From positions 62,001-126,000 of the forward strand of contig JAHIQD010000023.1 of assembly GCA_018902795.1 (NCBI GenBank): DNA of 64,000 bases, read 5' to 3'. A model generated the notes under the pieces. That model made no database searches and was not told the origin of the DNA. It saw nothing but the letters and a program-made list of their open reading frames with translations. The position numbers and the translations under genes were made by a program. Below are positions 8,919-17,674 of the stretch, piece after piece. Source of the DNA: Bacteroidota bacterium. Its GTDB lineage: Bacteria > Bacteroidota > Bacteroidia > Flavobacteriales > Weeksellaceae. Within the stretch, counting starts at the first letter, position 1; each line of letters begins with the position of its first letter.

Positions 8919-9647
8919 TTACCGATCTCCATTTACCGGGCGGTAATCAATCTGGTTTTTGCTTTCCGTGATTTTTGAAGCATTTTCCAGAAAGAAATTC
9001 TTACCCGCTAAAAGTTCGGTTAACAAAGTGCACATCTGTTCTGCAGCTACTTCCGGAAGGTGAGATTTTTTCGCAGCTTCAATTACCTGCTGTTTTCCGT
9101 TTTGCTGCACTTTCGCCAGATCATCTTTGCTGAAAAGATTAAAGAATTGCTCTTCGATATTGTAGTATTTGTAATCGGTTTCTGTTGAGATAATTTCGGG
9201 AGCTGGAAAATTAAGAAGTTTCACTTTCCGGTTCTGTTCATCGACTTCCCATTGAAATTTCTCGAAATCGTAACCCACCAAAACTTTCGCCTGAACGATC
9301 ACCAACGCTTTCTTTTTGGAAGGAATAAAATTAAAAAGCTTGGTCGTCTCTTCATAATTATATATTTCGTTGAAATGTCCCTCCGCTGAAACTACTTTGA
9401 ATACTTTCCGCATACTTTCCGCGATGGTATGAGAACTTTCGGTGATTACAGACGGTTCTGAAGCCAGCTTTTTGGATGCTAAGAATGCGATGACTCCGCC
9501 TAAAATCAGTCCCAAAAGAAGCATCAGAAGAATCATGATTGAGTTTACTGATTCCGACTGAGTCAGCTGATAGAGAAAAAACCCCAAGAAAATCAGCATT
9601 AGAATTCCTACGGACCAAAGTATAATTTTGAATTTGTTTGAAGCCAT
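8919..9647 (-). CDS. DUF4230 domain membrane-anchored protein
   Basis: 242 residues. Two closely spaced hydrophobic helices lie at about 8-28 and 37-58, then an extracytoplasmic or soluble DUF4230 domain with VQAKVLVGYDFEKFQWEVDEQNRKVKLLNFPAPEI and a helical C-terminus. DUF4230 proteins are widespread but uncharacterised; no catalytic motif is visible. It is encoded between the amylase and the nuclease-like gene with gaps of about 100 and 80 bp, so an operon is not clear. Confidence 0.8.
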   Translation of the reverse strand: MASNKFKIILWSVGILMLIFLGFFLYQLTQSESVNSIMILLMLLLGLILGGVIAFLASKKLASEPSVITESSHTIAESMRKVFKVVSAEGHFNEIYNYEETTKLFNFIPSKKKALVIVQAKVLVGYDFEKFQWEVDEQNRKVKLLNFPAPEIISTETDYKYYNIEEQFFNLFSKDDLAKVQQNGKQQVIEAAKKSHLPEVAAEQMCTLLTELLAGKNFFLENASKITESKNQIDYRPVNGDR

Positions 9648-9729
9648 CTGGTGAGTTTAAAGTAAAGGTAAGAATTTAGAAACCTTTCTTAAACATCAAA
9701 AAAAATGCTACAGTTTAGCGGCACGAAGT

Positions 9730-10269
9730 TTATTTTTTCTGGAAAATTTTTGGCGGCAGTATCAGTTCTTCAAATTTGCCTTTGGCTTCAAGCTTTTTCA
9801 GGTAGAAATTCCTCGCCATTATTTTCAGCATTAAATCTTTGTCCACTAAATTCCAGAAGGTCAGTTCGTGAACCTTTTTAGGTTGCCGGATTTCATAAAA
9901 AACCGTTTCCCAAGTATCCGGATTATGATCAAATTCAATAATACCGCAATGTTGAGGGATTTTTTCGGCGTCGATCATTCCCATGGGCAAGAGAAAACTG
10001 AACTGGTTGCAGATATAATCGCCACAGGAAATTTTGTCGTGTTTCAGGAATTTCTCCTTGGTTTTGGTATTTTGGTAATTTTTTTTGAAATCATTCTTAA
10101 AGTCCGCCTTTGAAAATTTAATTTCAAACTCATGACTGAAACCTTCTTCATTCACAATTAAAATGTCCGCCTCCCAATCAGAATGAAAATGATTGGTCAA
10201 TACCAAATCTTTCTCAAAGTCGTAAAACTTCGAGATAAAATTATAAGTAAGTTCTTCTACTTTAAGCAT
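9730..10269 (-). CDS. PD-(D/E)XK nuclease-like protein (MmcB-like), function unproven
   Basis: 179 residues, cytoplasmic. The core EADILIVNEEGFSHEFEIKFSKADFKNDF has the Asp...Glu-x-Lys layout of restriction-endonuclease-fold enzymes (D in ADILIV, E-x-K in FEIK). Such MmcB-like proteins are linked to DNA repair in some bacteria, but that role is only inferred. It starts 12 bp after the stop of the LuxE-like gene upstream, so the two are probably co-transcribed, although they share no obvious pathway. Confidence 0.6.
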   Translation of the reverse strand: MLKVEELTYNFISKFYDFEKDLVLTNHFHSDWEADILIVNEEGFSHEFEIKFSKADFKNDFKKNYQNTKTKEKFLKHDKISCGDYICNQFSFLLPMGMIDAEKIPQHCGIIEFDHNPDTWETVFYEIRQPKKVHELTFWNLVDKDLMLKIMARNFYLKKLEAKGKFEELILPPKIFQKK

Positions 10270-10281
10270 TTCAATAAGAAA

Positions 10282-11268
10282 TTAAGAAACCAAAAGACTG
10301 CAGCCGCGGATATCGGAATGGTCAATCCGGCCTAAAACCTGAAATTTTCCGTTTTCAACCTTACCCAAATCCTGGGTCGCAATAAAACTGCAGGAGTGAA
10401 TATTCGCCAGATCAATAATGTTGATAGCGCCGGTTCTGCCTTCTTTAACGTAAGAAAATGGATCTTCGGTATTTCTGATCAGAATCCGCATCCAGTTTGG
10501 ACTTTCGTAAATATTTTCTCCCAAAGAATAAGCCTGCGATAATAATTCTGTCATCGAATACTCGGAATAAATCTTTTCCGTTCCGAAACCTTTCTGCAAA
10601 ATCCGGAGCAGTTCGTCTTTCGTCATTTCCTCCTTTCTGCCTTTCATTCCACCGGTTTCTATCACTGTAAGTTTCTGAGTATTTAAGTGATGGATTGACT
10701 GATCGCTGCAGAAATCAAGATAATCGAGTAACGCGAAAGAGACCCCGAACAGGATGACTTTTTTGTTTTCCGCTGAAAGTTTTTCCAAAAGATCAAATAA
10801 CTCCGCGTGATTATACAGAAAATAGCCGTTTTCAGGTTTCCCGGATTTCTTCATCAGGAAATCAACCATATAAATTAATGAGGAATGCGGATTTTCAGAA
10901 TAGTTGGGCAGCAAACCGAGGAAAATATAATCTTCCGGTTTACCGATAAACTGTACAAAACTCTCGTAAATGCTCTGCTCATACAGCCCAAGATCTGCAA
11001 TATAATGTTTGGACCGCGTCATTTGAGTCGTCCCGGAACTTTGAAAATAATTTTCTGCGGGTGAACTTCTGTCTAAAACCAAATGATTTTTAAACATCTC
11101 AATCGGCAGAAATGGAATTTTTTCTACTGATTGAATTTCATCCGGATTGATGTTCAGAAAGTCCACAAACTTCCTGTATACTTCCACGTTTTCATATTGA
11201 TAACGGAAATTTTCCAGACATTTTTTCTGGAAATCGGATTCTGTCTGTATGTTGAAAATGTTTTGCAT
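10282..11268 (-). CDS. LuxE-like acyl-protein synthetase / acyl transferase
   Basis: 328 residues related to LuxE acyl-protein synthetases and the ANL/PaaK adenylating superfamily. The nucleotide-binding signature appears as YFQSSGTTQMTRSKHYI (about residues 93-109), and the adenylation-core segment IETGGMKGRKEEM follows. LuxE activates a fatty acid with ATP and carries it as a thioester for reduction. In flavobacteria this solitary form lies outside lux clusters, often near lipid genes. It precedes the nuclease-like gene by 12 bp and lies next to the GxxExxY cassette and lpxH. The physiological substrate is unknown. Confidence 0.78.
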   Translation of the reverse strand: MQNIFNIQTESDFQKKCLENFRYQYENVEVYRKFVDFLNINPDEIQSVEKIPFLPIEMFKNHLVLDRSSPAENYFQSSGTTQMTRSKHYIADLGLYEQSIYESFVQFIGKPEDYIFLGLLPNYSENPHSSLIYMVDFLMKKSGKPENGYFLYNHAELFDLLEKLSAENKKVILFGVSFALLDYLDFCSDQSIHHLNTQKLTVIETGGMKGRKEEMTKDELLRILQKGFGTEKIYSEYSMTELLSQAYSLGENIYESPNWMRILIRNTEDPFSYVKEGRTGAINIIDLANIHSCSFIATQDLGKVENGKFQVLGRIDHSDIRGCSLLVS

Positions 11269-11282
11269 GTTTATTAAATAAT

Positions 11283-11324
11283 TTTACCACGGAGACACAG
11301 CGCCTACACAGCGGTCACGGAGAA
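11283..11324 (+). repeat. Left inverted repeat of the GxxExxY cassette
   Basis: ACCACGGAGACACAG at 11286-11300, followed by TACACAG and CACGGAG, reads inward toward the GxxExxY gene. The opposite end (11715-11761) carries the same words on the other strand: ACCACGGAGATAC, then TACACAGAG and ACACAG. The pair therefore forms imperfect inverted termini of about 40 bp around one gene. Confidence 0.7.
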
Positions 11325-11711
11325 TTATAACGCCACATTACCGTTAAGAATCCGTCGGTAACCATTTTTGAAAAGGGCTGTATTGAAATTTATTAAAAGT
11401 CCAAGCTTGCATTCTGAGAGTTTCAAGTAAGTTAAAACTTGTGCAAGGTGAATATCATTTAAAGCTTCAACCGATTTTATTTCCACAACCACCATTCTTT
11501 CTAACAGAAAATCCAGGCGGTAGCCGATGTCCAATTTTACCTCTTCATAGGTGAGCGGCATCGGTTTTTGCTTTTCAATATACAGACCTGTTTTCAGAAG
11601 TTCGTGATAAAGGCATTCTTCATACGCAGATTCAAGCAGTCCAGGCCCAAGCGTTCTATGAACCCGTAACCCGGCATCAAAAACAATCTGTGAAATCTCG
11701 TTTTCGTGCAT
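11325..11711 (-). CDS. GxxExxY protein (PD-(D/E)XK_3 family)
   Basis: 128 residues. The signature GLLESAYEECL gives the family its name (G-x2-E-x2-Y). The C-terminal half carries the nuclease-like D...ExK pattern in YRLDFLLERMVVVEIKSVEAL. The family is abundant in Bacteroidota and environmental genomes, is uncharacterised biochemically, and is often flanked by short ACCACGGAGACACAG-type repeats, as here. The gene is closely packed against the 3' end of lpxH (6 bp gap), but the flanking inverted repeats suggest it arrived as a cassette and is not functionally tied to lipid A synthesis. Confidence 0.9.
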   Translation of the reverse strand: MHENEISQIVFDAGLRVHRTLGPGLLESAYEECLYHELLKTGLYIEKQKPMPLTYEEVKLDIGYRLDFLLERMVVVEIKSVEALNDIHLAQVLTYLKLSECKLGLLINFNTALFKNGYRRILNGNVAL

Positions 11712-11714
11712 CGT

Positions 11715-11761
11715 TTCTTATTTCTGTGTTCTCTGTGTAACCCCCGTATCTCCGTGGTTAA
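11715..11761 (-). repeat. Right inverted repeat of the GxxExxY cassette, overlapping the lpxH 3' end
   Basis: On the minus strand this reads TTAACCACGGAGATAC, then GTTACACAGAG and ACACAG. It is the inverted counterpart of 11283-11324. The lpxH frame runs through it, so the last ~14 residues of LpxH (after NFELL) are translated repeat and the stop codon lies inside it. Confidence 0.7.
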
Positions 11762-12509
11762 GGAGTTCAAAATTCTGTCCGTTAAAAACTCCATAAGTGA
11801 AATAGGAAATCCAGTCGCCAAGGTTGATATATTTTGCTTTTCCTTCCAGATCCAAAACCATGGGAAGATGACGGTGACCGTAAATGAAATAATCGATTTG
11901 CTCTGTTTTGAGTTTTTCTTTGGAATAAATAATCAGAAATTCTTTGTCTTCGCCTAAAAATTCTTTGTCTTCCTCACCCGAAATCATTTTATTCTTAGTT
12001 GAAAAATAAATCGCCACTTTCATCGCGATATCCGGATGAAGCCATTTGAAAGCCCATTGTGCAAAAGGATTCGTGAAAAGTTTTTTCATTCTTTTGTAGC
12101 CTTTATCACCAGGACCTAATCCATCACCGTGGGCAAGCAGGAAGTTTTTTCCGTTGATCTCGAAATACTGCTTATCGAAATACACTTTGCAGCCAATTTC
12201 TTCTTCGAAATAATTCTTCATCCACAAATCGTGGTTTCCGACAAACATATACAGCTCAATTCCGGAGTCTTTCAGTTCTGCCAGTTTTCCTAAAACCCGC
12301 ACGTAACCTTTAGGAATCACATGATTCCATTCGTGCCAGAAATCGAAAAGATCGCCCATCAGGAAAAGAACCTGCGCATCAGCTTTTATCCCGTCAAGCC
12401 AGCGGATGAATTTTTCTTCCCTAACCTTGCTTTCTTTGGGGTTTGGCGCGCCAAAATGCTGGTCGGAAGCGAAATAAACTTTTTTATTGGGTTCTAAATT
12501 GATCTTCAT
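11718..12509 (-). CDS. lpxH: UDP-2,3-diacylglucosamine diphosphatase, LpxH-type
   Basis: 263-residue calcineurin-like phosphoesterase that hydrolyses UDP-2,3-diacylglucosamine to lipid X in lipid A synthesis at the inner membrane. Metal-binding motifs in order: SDQHFG (D-x-H), GDLFDFW, VGNHDLW, LLAHGDGLG and the closing YGHRHLP (GHxH). The C-terminal tail LNHGDTGVTQRTQK is encoded by the cassette repeat and is probably not native. The catalytic core is complete upstream of it, so the enzyme should still work. It lies 28 bp downstream of queD. Confidence 0.9.
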   Translation of the reverse strand: MKINLEPNKKVYFASDQHFGAPNPKESKVREEKFIRWLDGIKADAQVLFLMGDLFDFWHEWNHVIPKGYVRVLGKLAELKDSGIELYMFVGNHDLWMKNYFEEEIGCKVYFDKQYFEINGKNFLLAHGDGLGPGDKGYKRMKKLFTNPFAQWAFKWLHPDIAMKVAIYFSTKNKMISGEEDKEFLGEDKEFLIIYSKEKLKTEQIDYFIYGHRHLPMVLDLEGKAKYINLGDWISYFTYGVFNGQNFELLNHGDTGVTQRTQK

Positions 12510-12537
12510 GTCTTTCGGTACACTTTATTTTAAACTT

Positions 12538-12981
12538 CTAATTATCTTCTGCAAACCATTCTCCGTAAGAATTCTCGGTTTCATGAAGTTTCAAATAAGC
12601 CAAAGTTACCTCTCCTGAAAGTTTGGATTTAATTTTGTCAGCGATATCATAAAGCATATTTTCACACGTCGGCTGGTAACTGCAGAAAATTACTTTATGA
12701 CCTTTCTGCTCCAGATCCTGACCCAAATCTCTATGCGGAGAAGCGCCGTTTACCAAAACTGCGTGATCCCAGAGATCGATGATTTCTGATTTTACAATCT
12801 TCTTGATATCGCCAAAATCTACGACCATTCCGTTTTTGGGATGATCCAGATCATTGATAGGATTTCCTTTAACGGTAACGAAAAGCTTGTAGGAATGCCC
12901 GTGCATATTTTTGCATTTCCCGTCGTAATTGTAAAGAACATGCGCGGTCTCGAAGGTGAAAATTTTGGTAATTCTAATCAT
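12538..12981 (-). CDS. queD: 6-carboxy-5,6,7,8-tetrahydropterin synthase
   Basis: 147-residue PTPS/QueD family enzyme that converts 7,8-dihydroneopterin triphosphate to 6-carboxytetrahydropterin for queuosine/7-deazaguanine synthesis. Zinc ligands are visible in FETAH (His13 region) and the HGH of NMHGHSY. The preceding KCKNMHGH holds the catalytic Cys, and LHETENSYGEW carries the conserved Glu. The length is typical. No other queuosine gene is in the window. It lies just upstream of lpxH on the same strand. Confidence 0.92.
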   Translation of the reverse strand: MIRITKIFTFETAHVLYNYDGKCKNMHGHSYKLFVTVKGNPINDLDHPKNGMVVDFGDIKKIVKSEIIDLWDHAVLVNGASPHRDLGQDLEQKGHKVIFCSYQPTCENMLYDIADKIKSKLSGEVTLAYLKLHETENSYGEWFAEDN

Positions 12982-13060
12982 TCTGCAAAGATAAGATTTT
13001 GAGAGGATAATGTGATGATTTGGAAATTGCGATGATGAAATATAGAATTTTAAAAGCCAA

Positions 13061-13090
13061 AAAATCCTCCCACAAAGTTGTGGAAGGATT
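13061..13090 (-). terminator. Terminator of the aceB-aceA operon
   Basis: On the minus strand, AATCCTTCCACAA pairs with TTGTGGGAGGATT (one mismatch) and is followed by a T run. It lies directly downstream of aceA. Confidence 0.8.
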
Positions 13091-13123
13091 GATTAACAAT
13101 TATAAAAATAAAAACTACTATCT

Positions 13124-14410
13124 TTAGTGAAACTGTGCAGATTCTGTAGAATCTTTCATCGCGACGACGGAAGAATTTCCTGCAGTAATAACAGTTTGAA
13201 GCGCATCGAAATATCCGGTTCCTACAAAACTCTGGTGTTTCACCGCGCGGAAACCTTCTTTCTGCAAAGCAAATTCTCTTTCCTGAAGTTCGCTGTAACC
13301 GGCCATTCCGCGTTTTTTGTAAGCCAAAGCCAATTCAAACATGGAAGTATTTAAGGCATGGAATCCGGCAAGCGTGATAAACTGGAATTTGTAACCCATT
13401 TTTGCGAGTTCTTCCCTGAAAGTTTCCATTTCCGGAACGGAAAGTTTTGCCGCCCAGTTGAACGATGGCGAACAGTTATAGGCCAACATTTTTCCCGGGA
13501 ATTTCGCGTGGATGCCTTCTGCGAATTTTCTGGCATAATCCAAATCCGGATTTGAGGTTTCCATCCAGATCAGATCAGCGTATGGTGCGTAAGAAAGACC
13601 TCTGTCGATGCCCTGCTCTACTCCGTTATTAACTTCAAAAAAGCCCTCTGTCGTTCTTTTTCCGGTAACAAATTTTTGGTCACGTTCGTCAATATCTGAA
13701 GTCAGCAAATCTGCAGCGTCAGCATCAGTTCTGGCCACCACAATGGTTGGAACTCCGCAAACATCCGCTGCGAGGCGTGCCGCCACTAATTTATTGATCG
13801 CTTCCTGAGTCGGAACCAAAACTTTACCTCCCAAATGGCCACATTTTTTAGCGGAAGATAACTGGTCTTCGAAATGAACTCCGGCAGCACCGGCTTCAAT
13901 CATCTGCTTCATGAGTTCGTATGCATTTAAGTTTCCGCCGAAACCCGCTTCCGCATCGGCAACAATAGGAACCAGATAGTTCTTTCTGTTGACTTCATCC
14001 ACTTCGTTTACCGACTGAATCTGGTCGGCTCTCAACAAAGCATTATTAATTCTTTTCACCACACTCGGAACCGAATTGGCTGGATAAAGACTCTGATCCG
14101 GATACATTTCGCCACTTAAATTGGCATCTGCCGCCACCTGCCAACCGGAAAGATAAATCGCTTCCAAACCTGCGTCAACTTCCTGTACTGCCTGGTTTCC
14201 TGTGAGCGCGCCTAAACCTGCGACAAAATCCTGACTGTTCAGTTTTTCCCACAATTTTTCAGACATCAGTTTTGCAATGGTGTAATCGAGTTGGTAAGAG
14301 CCTCTCAATTTTAGTACTTCTGCGGCGGAATACGGTCTTTGGATGCCGTTCCATCTCGGATTTTCCAGCCAGTCCTGTTCAAGCCGGCGGATTTGTTCCT
14401 GGTTTTTCAT
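13124..14410 (-). CDS. aceA: Isocitrate lyase
   Basis: Cleaves isocitrate to glyoxylate and succinate, the first step of the glyoxylate shunt used during growth on acetate or fatty acids. The 428-residue protein carries the family signature KKCGHLGGK with catalytic Cys190. The Mg-binding DADAEAGFGG-type segment (VADAEAGFGGNLNA) and VARTDADAADLL are also present. It follows aceB by 31 bp on the same strand, so the two shunt enzymes are one operon that ends in a terminator. Confidence 0.96.
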   Translation of the reverse strand: MKNQEQIRRLEQDWLENPRWNGIQRPYSAAEVLKLRGSYQLDYTIAKLMSEKLWEKLNSQDFVAGLGALTGNQAVQEVDAGLEAIYLSGWQVAADANLSGEMYPDQSLYPANSVPSVVKRINNALLRADQIQSVNEVDEVNRKNYLVPIVADAEAGFGGNLNAYELMKQMIEAGAAGVHFEDQLSSAKKCGHLGGKVLVPTQEAINKLVAARLAADVCGVPTIVVARTDADAADLLTSDIDERDQKFVTGKRTTEGFFEVNNGVEQGIDRGLSYAPYADLIWMETSNPDLDYARKFAEGIHAKFPGKMLAYNCSPSFNWAAKLSVPEMETFREELAKMGYKFQFITLAGFHALNTSMFELALAYKKRGMAGYSELQEREFALQKEGFRAVKHQSFVGTGYFDALQTVITAGNSSVVAMKDSTESAQFH

Positions 14411-14441
14411 AATATTTTGGATTTGGTTTTTACTGAAATAT

Positions 14442-16019
14442 TTAAAGGAATTGATAGGCTTTCAGGGTCAGGAATTCTTCGAAGTGATCGTTCAGAACCA
14501 GATCATCGAAAATTTCTGTCGCTAAGTTGAATTTTCCTTTATTAAAGCGTTCTTCACCCACATAGCTCTTAATTTTATCAAGCTCTTCTTCCTGCCAGGT
14601 CAAAACCATCGCAGGCAATAAAGTTCTTCCGTCTTCTAATTTCGCCTCATTTTTGAGCCACTGCCAAACCTGGGTTCTGGAAATTTCAGCGGTTGCAGCG
14701 TCTTCCATTAAATTGTAAAGCGCGGCGGCTCCGATTCCCATCAGCCAGGATTCGATGTACAGAATTCCGACGTTGATGTTTTTTCTGACCCCATTTTCAG
14801 TGATCGTTCCTTTTGGAATTTCGAGCAGATCAGCTTCTATAATCTGATACTCGTCAAACTTTTCATTGATCTGATTTTTTTCAGGCATCAAATCATCGAA
14901 GATTTTTTTAGCAACGGGAACCAAGCCGGGATGTGCCACCCATGTGCCGTCATGACCGTTTTTTACTTCCCTTTCTTTATCTGCACGAACTTTTGCATAA
15001 GCAATTGCGTTTTCTTCATCATTATTTTTTACCGGAATCTGAGCAGCCATTCCGCCCATCGCATGAACGTTTCTTTTGTGACAAACCTGAATGACACGTT
15101 TTGAATACGCACTCATAAAAGGCGAAGTCATGGTCACCTGATCTCTGTCCGGAACTAGAAATTCTGGAAGATTTCTGAATTTTTTGATGTAGGAAAAAAT
15201 ATAATCCCACCGTCCGCAATTGAGTCCAGCGCTGTGCTCTTTCAATTCAAATAAAATTTCATCAAGCTGAAAAGCCGCGGTAATCGTTTCGATAAGAACG
15301 GTGGCCTTGATCGTTGCCTGTGGAATTTTAAGATAGTCCTGAGAAAATTTAAAGACTTCATTCCACCATCGTGCTTCCAGATAATGTTCCAGTTTCGGCA
15401 GATAGAAATAAGGTCCGGTTCCGTTTTCAATCAGTTTTTTGGCATTTCTGAAAAAGTAAATCCCAAAATCGGTTAAAGAACCCGAAGCTTTTTCACCGTC
15501 GATTTCTATGTGTTTTTCTTCAAGATGCAAACCTCTTGGGCGAACGAGTAAAACCGCAGTTTTATCATTCAGTTGATATTTTTTGCCGGACTCATTTTCA
15601 AAATCAATGGTACGGTTCACTGCATCTGATAGATTTTGCTGACCTTCCATACAGTTTTGCCAGGTCGGAGAATTGCTGTCTTCAAAATCAGCCATAAAAG
15701 TGGAAGCACCAGAATTGAGTGCATTGATGATCATTTTGCGTTCTACCGGACCGGTAATTTCAACTCTACGGTCGAGCAAATCCTGGGGAAGAGGATCACA
15801 AACCCATTTTGAAGTTCGGATTTCTTCAGTTTCATTTAAAAATTTTGGCAGATGATGATGATCAAATTCAATTTGTTTCATTTTTCTGGCCAACAAGAGT
15901 TTCTTTCTTTCTTCGTCAAAAACTGAATGCAGTTCCGTAAGGAAATCTATCAGTTCCGGAGTAAAAACTTCGCTGTACTGCTCTTTTGCAAGAATCTTAA
16001 ATTGAGTTGCCGTTTCCAT
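14442..16019 (-). CDS. aceB: Malate synthase A
   Basis: Condenses glyoxylate with acetyl-CoA to malate. The 525-residue protein is of the A isoform: it has MADFEDSNSPTW, LLVRPRGLHLEEKH, the core ETITAAFQLDEILFEL, LNCGRWDYIFSYIKK and the C-terminal GIGAAALYNLMEDAATAEISR. It is the first gene of the aceB-aceA operon. Its promoter region (-7 box 16047-16054) lies next to an 18-bp palindrome shared with the divergent ScfR-type regulator, so acyl-CoA-linked control is likely. Confidence 0.96.
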   Translation of the reverse strand: METATQFKILAKEQYSEVFTPELIDFLTELHSVFDEERKKLLLARKMKQIEFDHHHLPKFLNETEEIRTSKWVCDPLPQDLLDRRVEITGPVERKMIINALNSGASTFMADFEDSNSPTWQNCMEGQQNLSDAVNRTIDFENESGKKYQLNDKTAVLLVRPRGLHLEEKHIEIDGEKASGSLTDFGIYFFRNAKKLIENGTGPYFYLPKLEHYLEARWWNEVFKFSQDYLKIPQATIKATVLIETITAAFQLDEILFELKEHSAGLNCGRWDYIFSYIKKFRNLPEFLVPDRDQVTMTSPFMSAYSKRVIQVCHKRNVHAMGGMAAQIPVKNNDEENAIAYAKVRADKEREVKNGHDGTWVAHPGLVPVAKKIFDDLMPEKNQINEKFDEYQIIEADLLEIPKGTITENGVRKNINVGILYIESWLMGIGAAALYNLMEDAATAEISRTQVWQWLKNEAKLEDGRTLLPAMVLTWQEEELDKIKSYVGEERFNKGKFNLATEIFDDLVLNDHFEEFLTLKAYQFL

Positions 16020-16046
16020 CTTTATCGATTTATTGATTTGATTTTA

Positions 16047-16054
16047 CAAACTTA
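16047..16054 (-). promoter_or_regulatory. aceB promoter, -7 box
   Basis: Minus-strand TAAGTTTG matches TAnnTTTG. The -33 position, about 20 bp upstream, falls inside the palindrome at 16070-16087. Confidence 0.55.
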
Positions 16055-16069
16055 AATAAAATATTTTAA

Positions 16070-16087
16070 TTAGCGAACGTTCGCTAA
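16070..16087. promoter_or_regulatory. Candidate ScfR/RamB-type operator, 18-bp perfect palindrome
   Basis: TTAGCGAACGTTCGCTAA is an exact palindrome in the aceB/regulator intergenic region. The half-site GCGAAC recurs at 16099-16104, 26 bp away, inside TGCGAACAGCTGTTAA. The palindrome overlaps the aceB -33 region, and the second half-site lies just upstream of the regulator's own -7 box. This is the layout expected for coupled repression or activation and autoregulation. Binding is inferred. Confidence 0.65.
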
Positions 16088-16121
16088 AATAATATTATGC
16101 GAACAGCTGTTAATTTTTTCA

Positions 16122-16129
16122 TAAATTTG
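16122..16129 (+). promoter_or_regulatory. Promoter -7 box of the ScfR-type regulator
   Basis: TAAATTTG matches TAnnTTTG, 32 bp before the ATG at 16161. Confidence 0.5.
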
Positions 16130-16160
16130 TCATCAGCAATTAAATTGATAAGTTATAACC

Positions 16161-17627
16161 ATGCATGACGGCAATTTCATCAAAACAGTTTTCGGACTGA
16201 AACTTAAACAGCAGCGGCAGAAAAAAAACTGGTCTTTACAGGATTTAGCGAATGAAACCGGCATGTCCAAATCGTACCTTAATGAAATTGAAAACGGTAA
16301 AAAATTTCCGAAACATGATAAAATCATTCAGCTTTCAGAAAAACTGAACTGTTCTTACGATGAACTTGTTTCTACAAAACTGGACAAAGGTTTGGCGCCT
16401 TTCACCGAAATTCTGCAGTCGGATTTTTTCAAGGAAATTCCGCTGGAACTTTTCGGTATCAATAAAAGCAATCTGATCAGTATCATCAGTGATGCCCCGA
16501 AAAAAGTCACCGCATTCATCAACACCCTGATTGAAATTTCACAGAATTACAACCTCGGAAAAGAAATGTTCTACTTTGCAGTGCTGAGAAGTTTTCAGGA
16601 GCTTTATGATAATTACTTCCCGGAAATCGAGGAGAAAGCTCAAATTTATTTTACTGAAAACAAGTTTCCTCTTAAACCAGGTTCGGCTGATTTTGAAAAA
16701 ATCTTAACGGAAGAGTTTCATTACGAAATCAGAAGTCTGAACTTTGAGCAATATGGCGCTTCAGGAAAACTGCGTTCGCTTTTCATCCCGGAAAAAAAAC
16801 TGTTGCTGCTGAATGAAATTTTAGATGAAGACCAAAGAACTTTTATTTTTGCAAAAGAAATCGGTTTTAATGTTCTGCAGCTCACCCCCCGGCCTAATAC
16901 CTATTCCTGGCTGGATTTTACGAGCTTTGAAAGCTTACTGAACAATTTTTACGCTTCCTATTTTGCAGGATGTCTGCTGATTCCTAGAGAAGCGCTGGCG
17001 GAAAAAATCAATGATTTTTTTCAGGCCGACGAATGGGAACCCACCTATTTTGAAAGTTTAACTGAGCATTTCACCAATTCTCCCGAAACATTTTATTACC
17101 GTTTAACCAACGTTCTTCCTTCCGAACTGGGAATTAAAGATCTTTTCTACCTGTGTTTTACAAAGAAGAAAAATTCAGATAAAATTCAGATCCTTAAAGA
17201 ATTACATCTTAATCAGCAGCAGGCGCCACACGCCAATGCAACGAATGAACACTATTGCAGAAGGTGGATCGCCGTGAAGAACCTGATGAGTTTAAAGGAA
17301 AACGAAACCCTTACCGATGCACAAATTTCGCATTACAAAGACAGCGGACTCTCCTATCTCGTCATTTCTACCTCACAGAAAAACCCATTTTCTGACGGCA
17401 CAAACCGAAGTTACTGCATCGGAATTCTTTTGAACGCAAACTCCCTTAAAAAGATAAAATTTGCGAAAAGCGACAGAATAAAAACCATCAATGTCGGGGT
17501 GACCTGCGAAACCTGCAGCATTTATGACTGTGAAGTAAGGCAGGCCCCGCCCGTTCGGCTGGAGAAAGAACTTTTTAATGAGGACATGAAAAAATCTATC
17601 GCGAAAATCAGGAAAAATTTGATGTAA
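16161..17627 (+). CDS. ScfR/RamB-type short-chain acyl-responsive regulator of the glyoxylate shunt
   Basis: 488 residues. Residues 9-65 form an XRE-type HTH (LKLKQQRQKKNWSLQDLANETGMSKSYLNEIENGKKFP). The long middle corresponds to the IrrE-like/DUF2083 region of ScfR proteins, here without a visible HExxH. The C-terminus carries a Cys cluster, CETCSIYDCEVR (about 453-464). This architecture is that of RamB, PccR and MccR, which sense acyl-CoA and control glyoxylate or propionate genes. It is transcribed divergently from aceB-aceA with a shared palindrome between, which strongly implies it controls them. Whether it represses or activates cannot be told. Confidence 0.85.
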   Translation: MHDGNFIKTVFGLKLKQQRQKKNWSLQDLANETGMSKSYLNEIENGKKFPKHDKIIQLSEKLNCSYDELVSTKLDKGLAPFTEILQSDFFKEIPLELFGINKSNLISIISDAPKKVTAFINTLIEISQNYNLGKEMFYFAVLRSFQELYDNYFPEIEEKAQIYFTENKFPLKPGSADFEKILTEEFHYEIRSLNFEQYGASGKLRSLFIPEKKLLLLNEILDEDQRTFIFAKEIGFNVLQLTPRPNTYSWLDFTSFESLLNNFYASYFAGCLLIPREALAEKINDFFQADEWEPTYFESLTEHFTNSPETFYYRLTNVLPSELGIKDLFYLCFTKKKNSDKIQILKELHLNQQQAPHANATNEHYCRRWIAVKNLMSLKENETLTDAQISHYKDSGLSYLVISTSQKNPFSDGTNRSYCIGILLNANSLKKIKFAKSDRIKTINVGVTCETCSIYDCEVRQAPPVRLEKELFNEDMKKSIAKIRKNLM

Positions 17628-17674
17628 TTAAGAATGTTATAAAATTTTGTATTTTTAATAGAAATTCTACAAAC

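Noticed and set aside
10282..11268. Bioluminescence (lux) operon
   Set aside because: Only a LuxE-like gene is present; no luxA, luxB, luxC or luxD homologue nearby.
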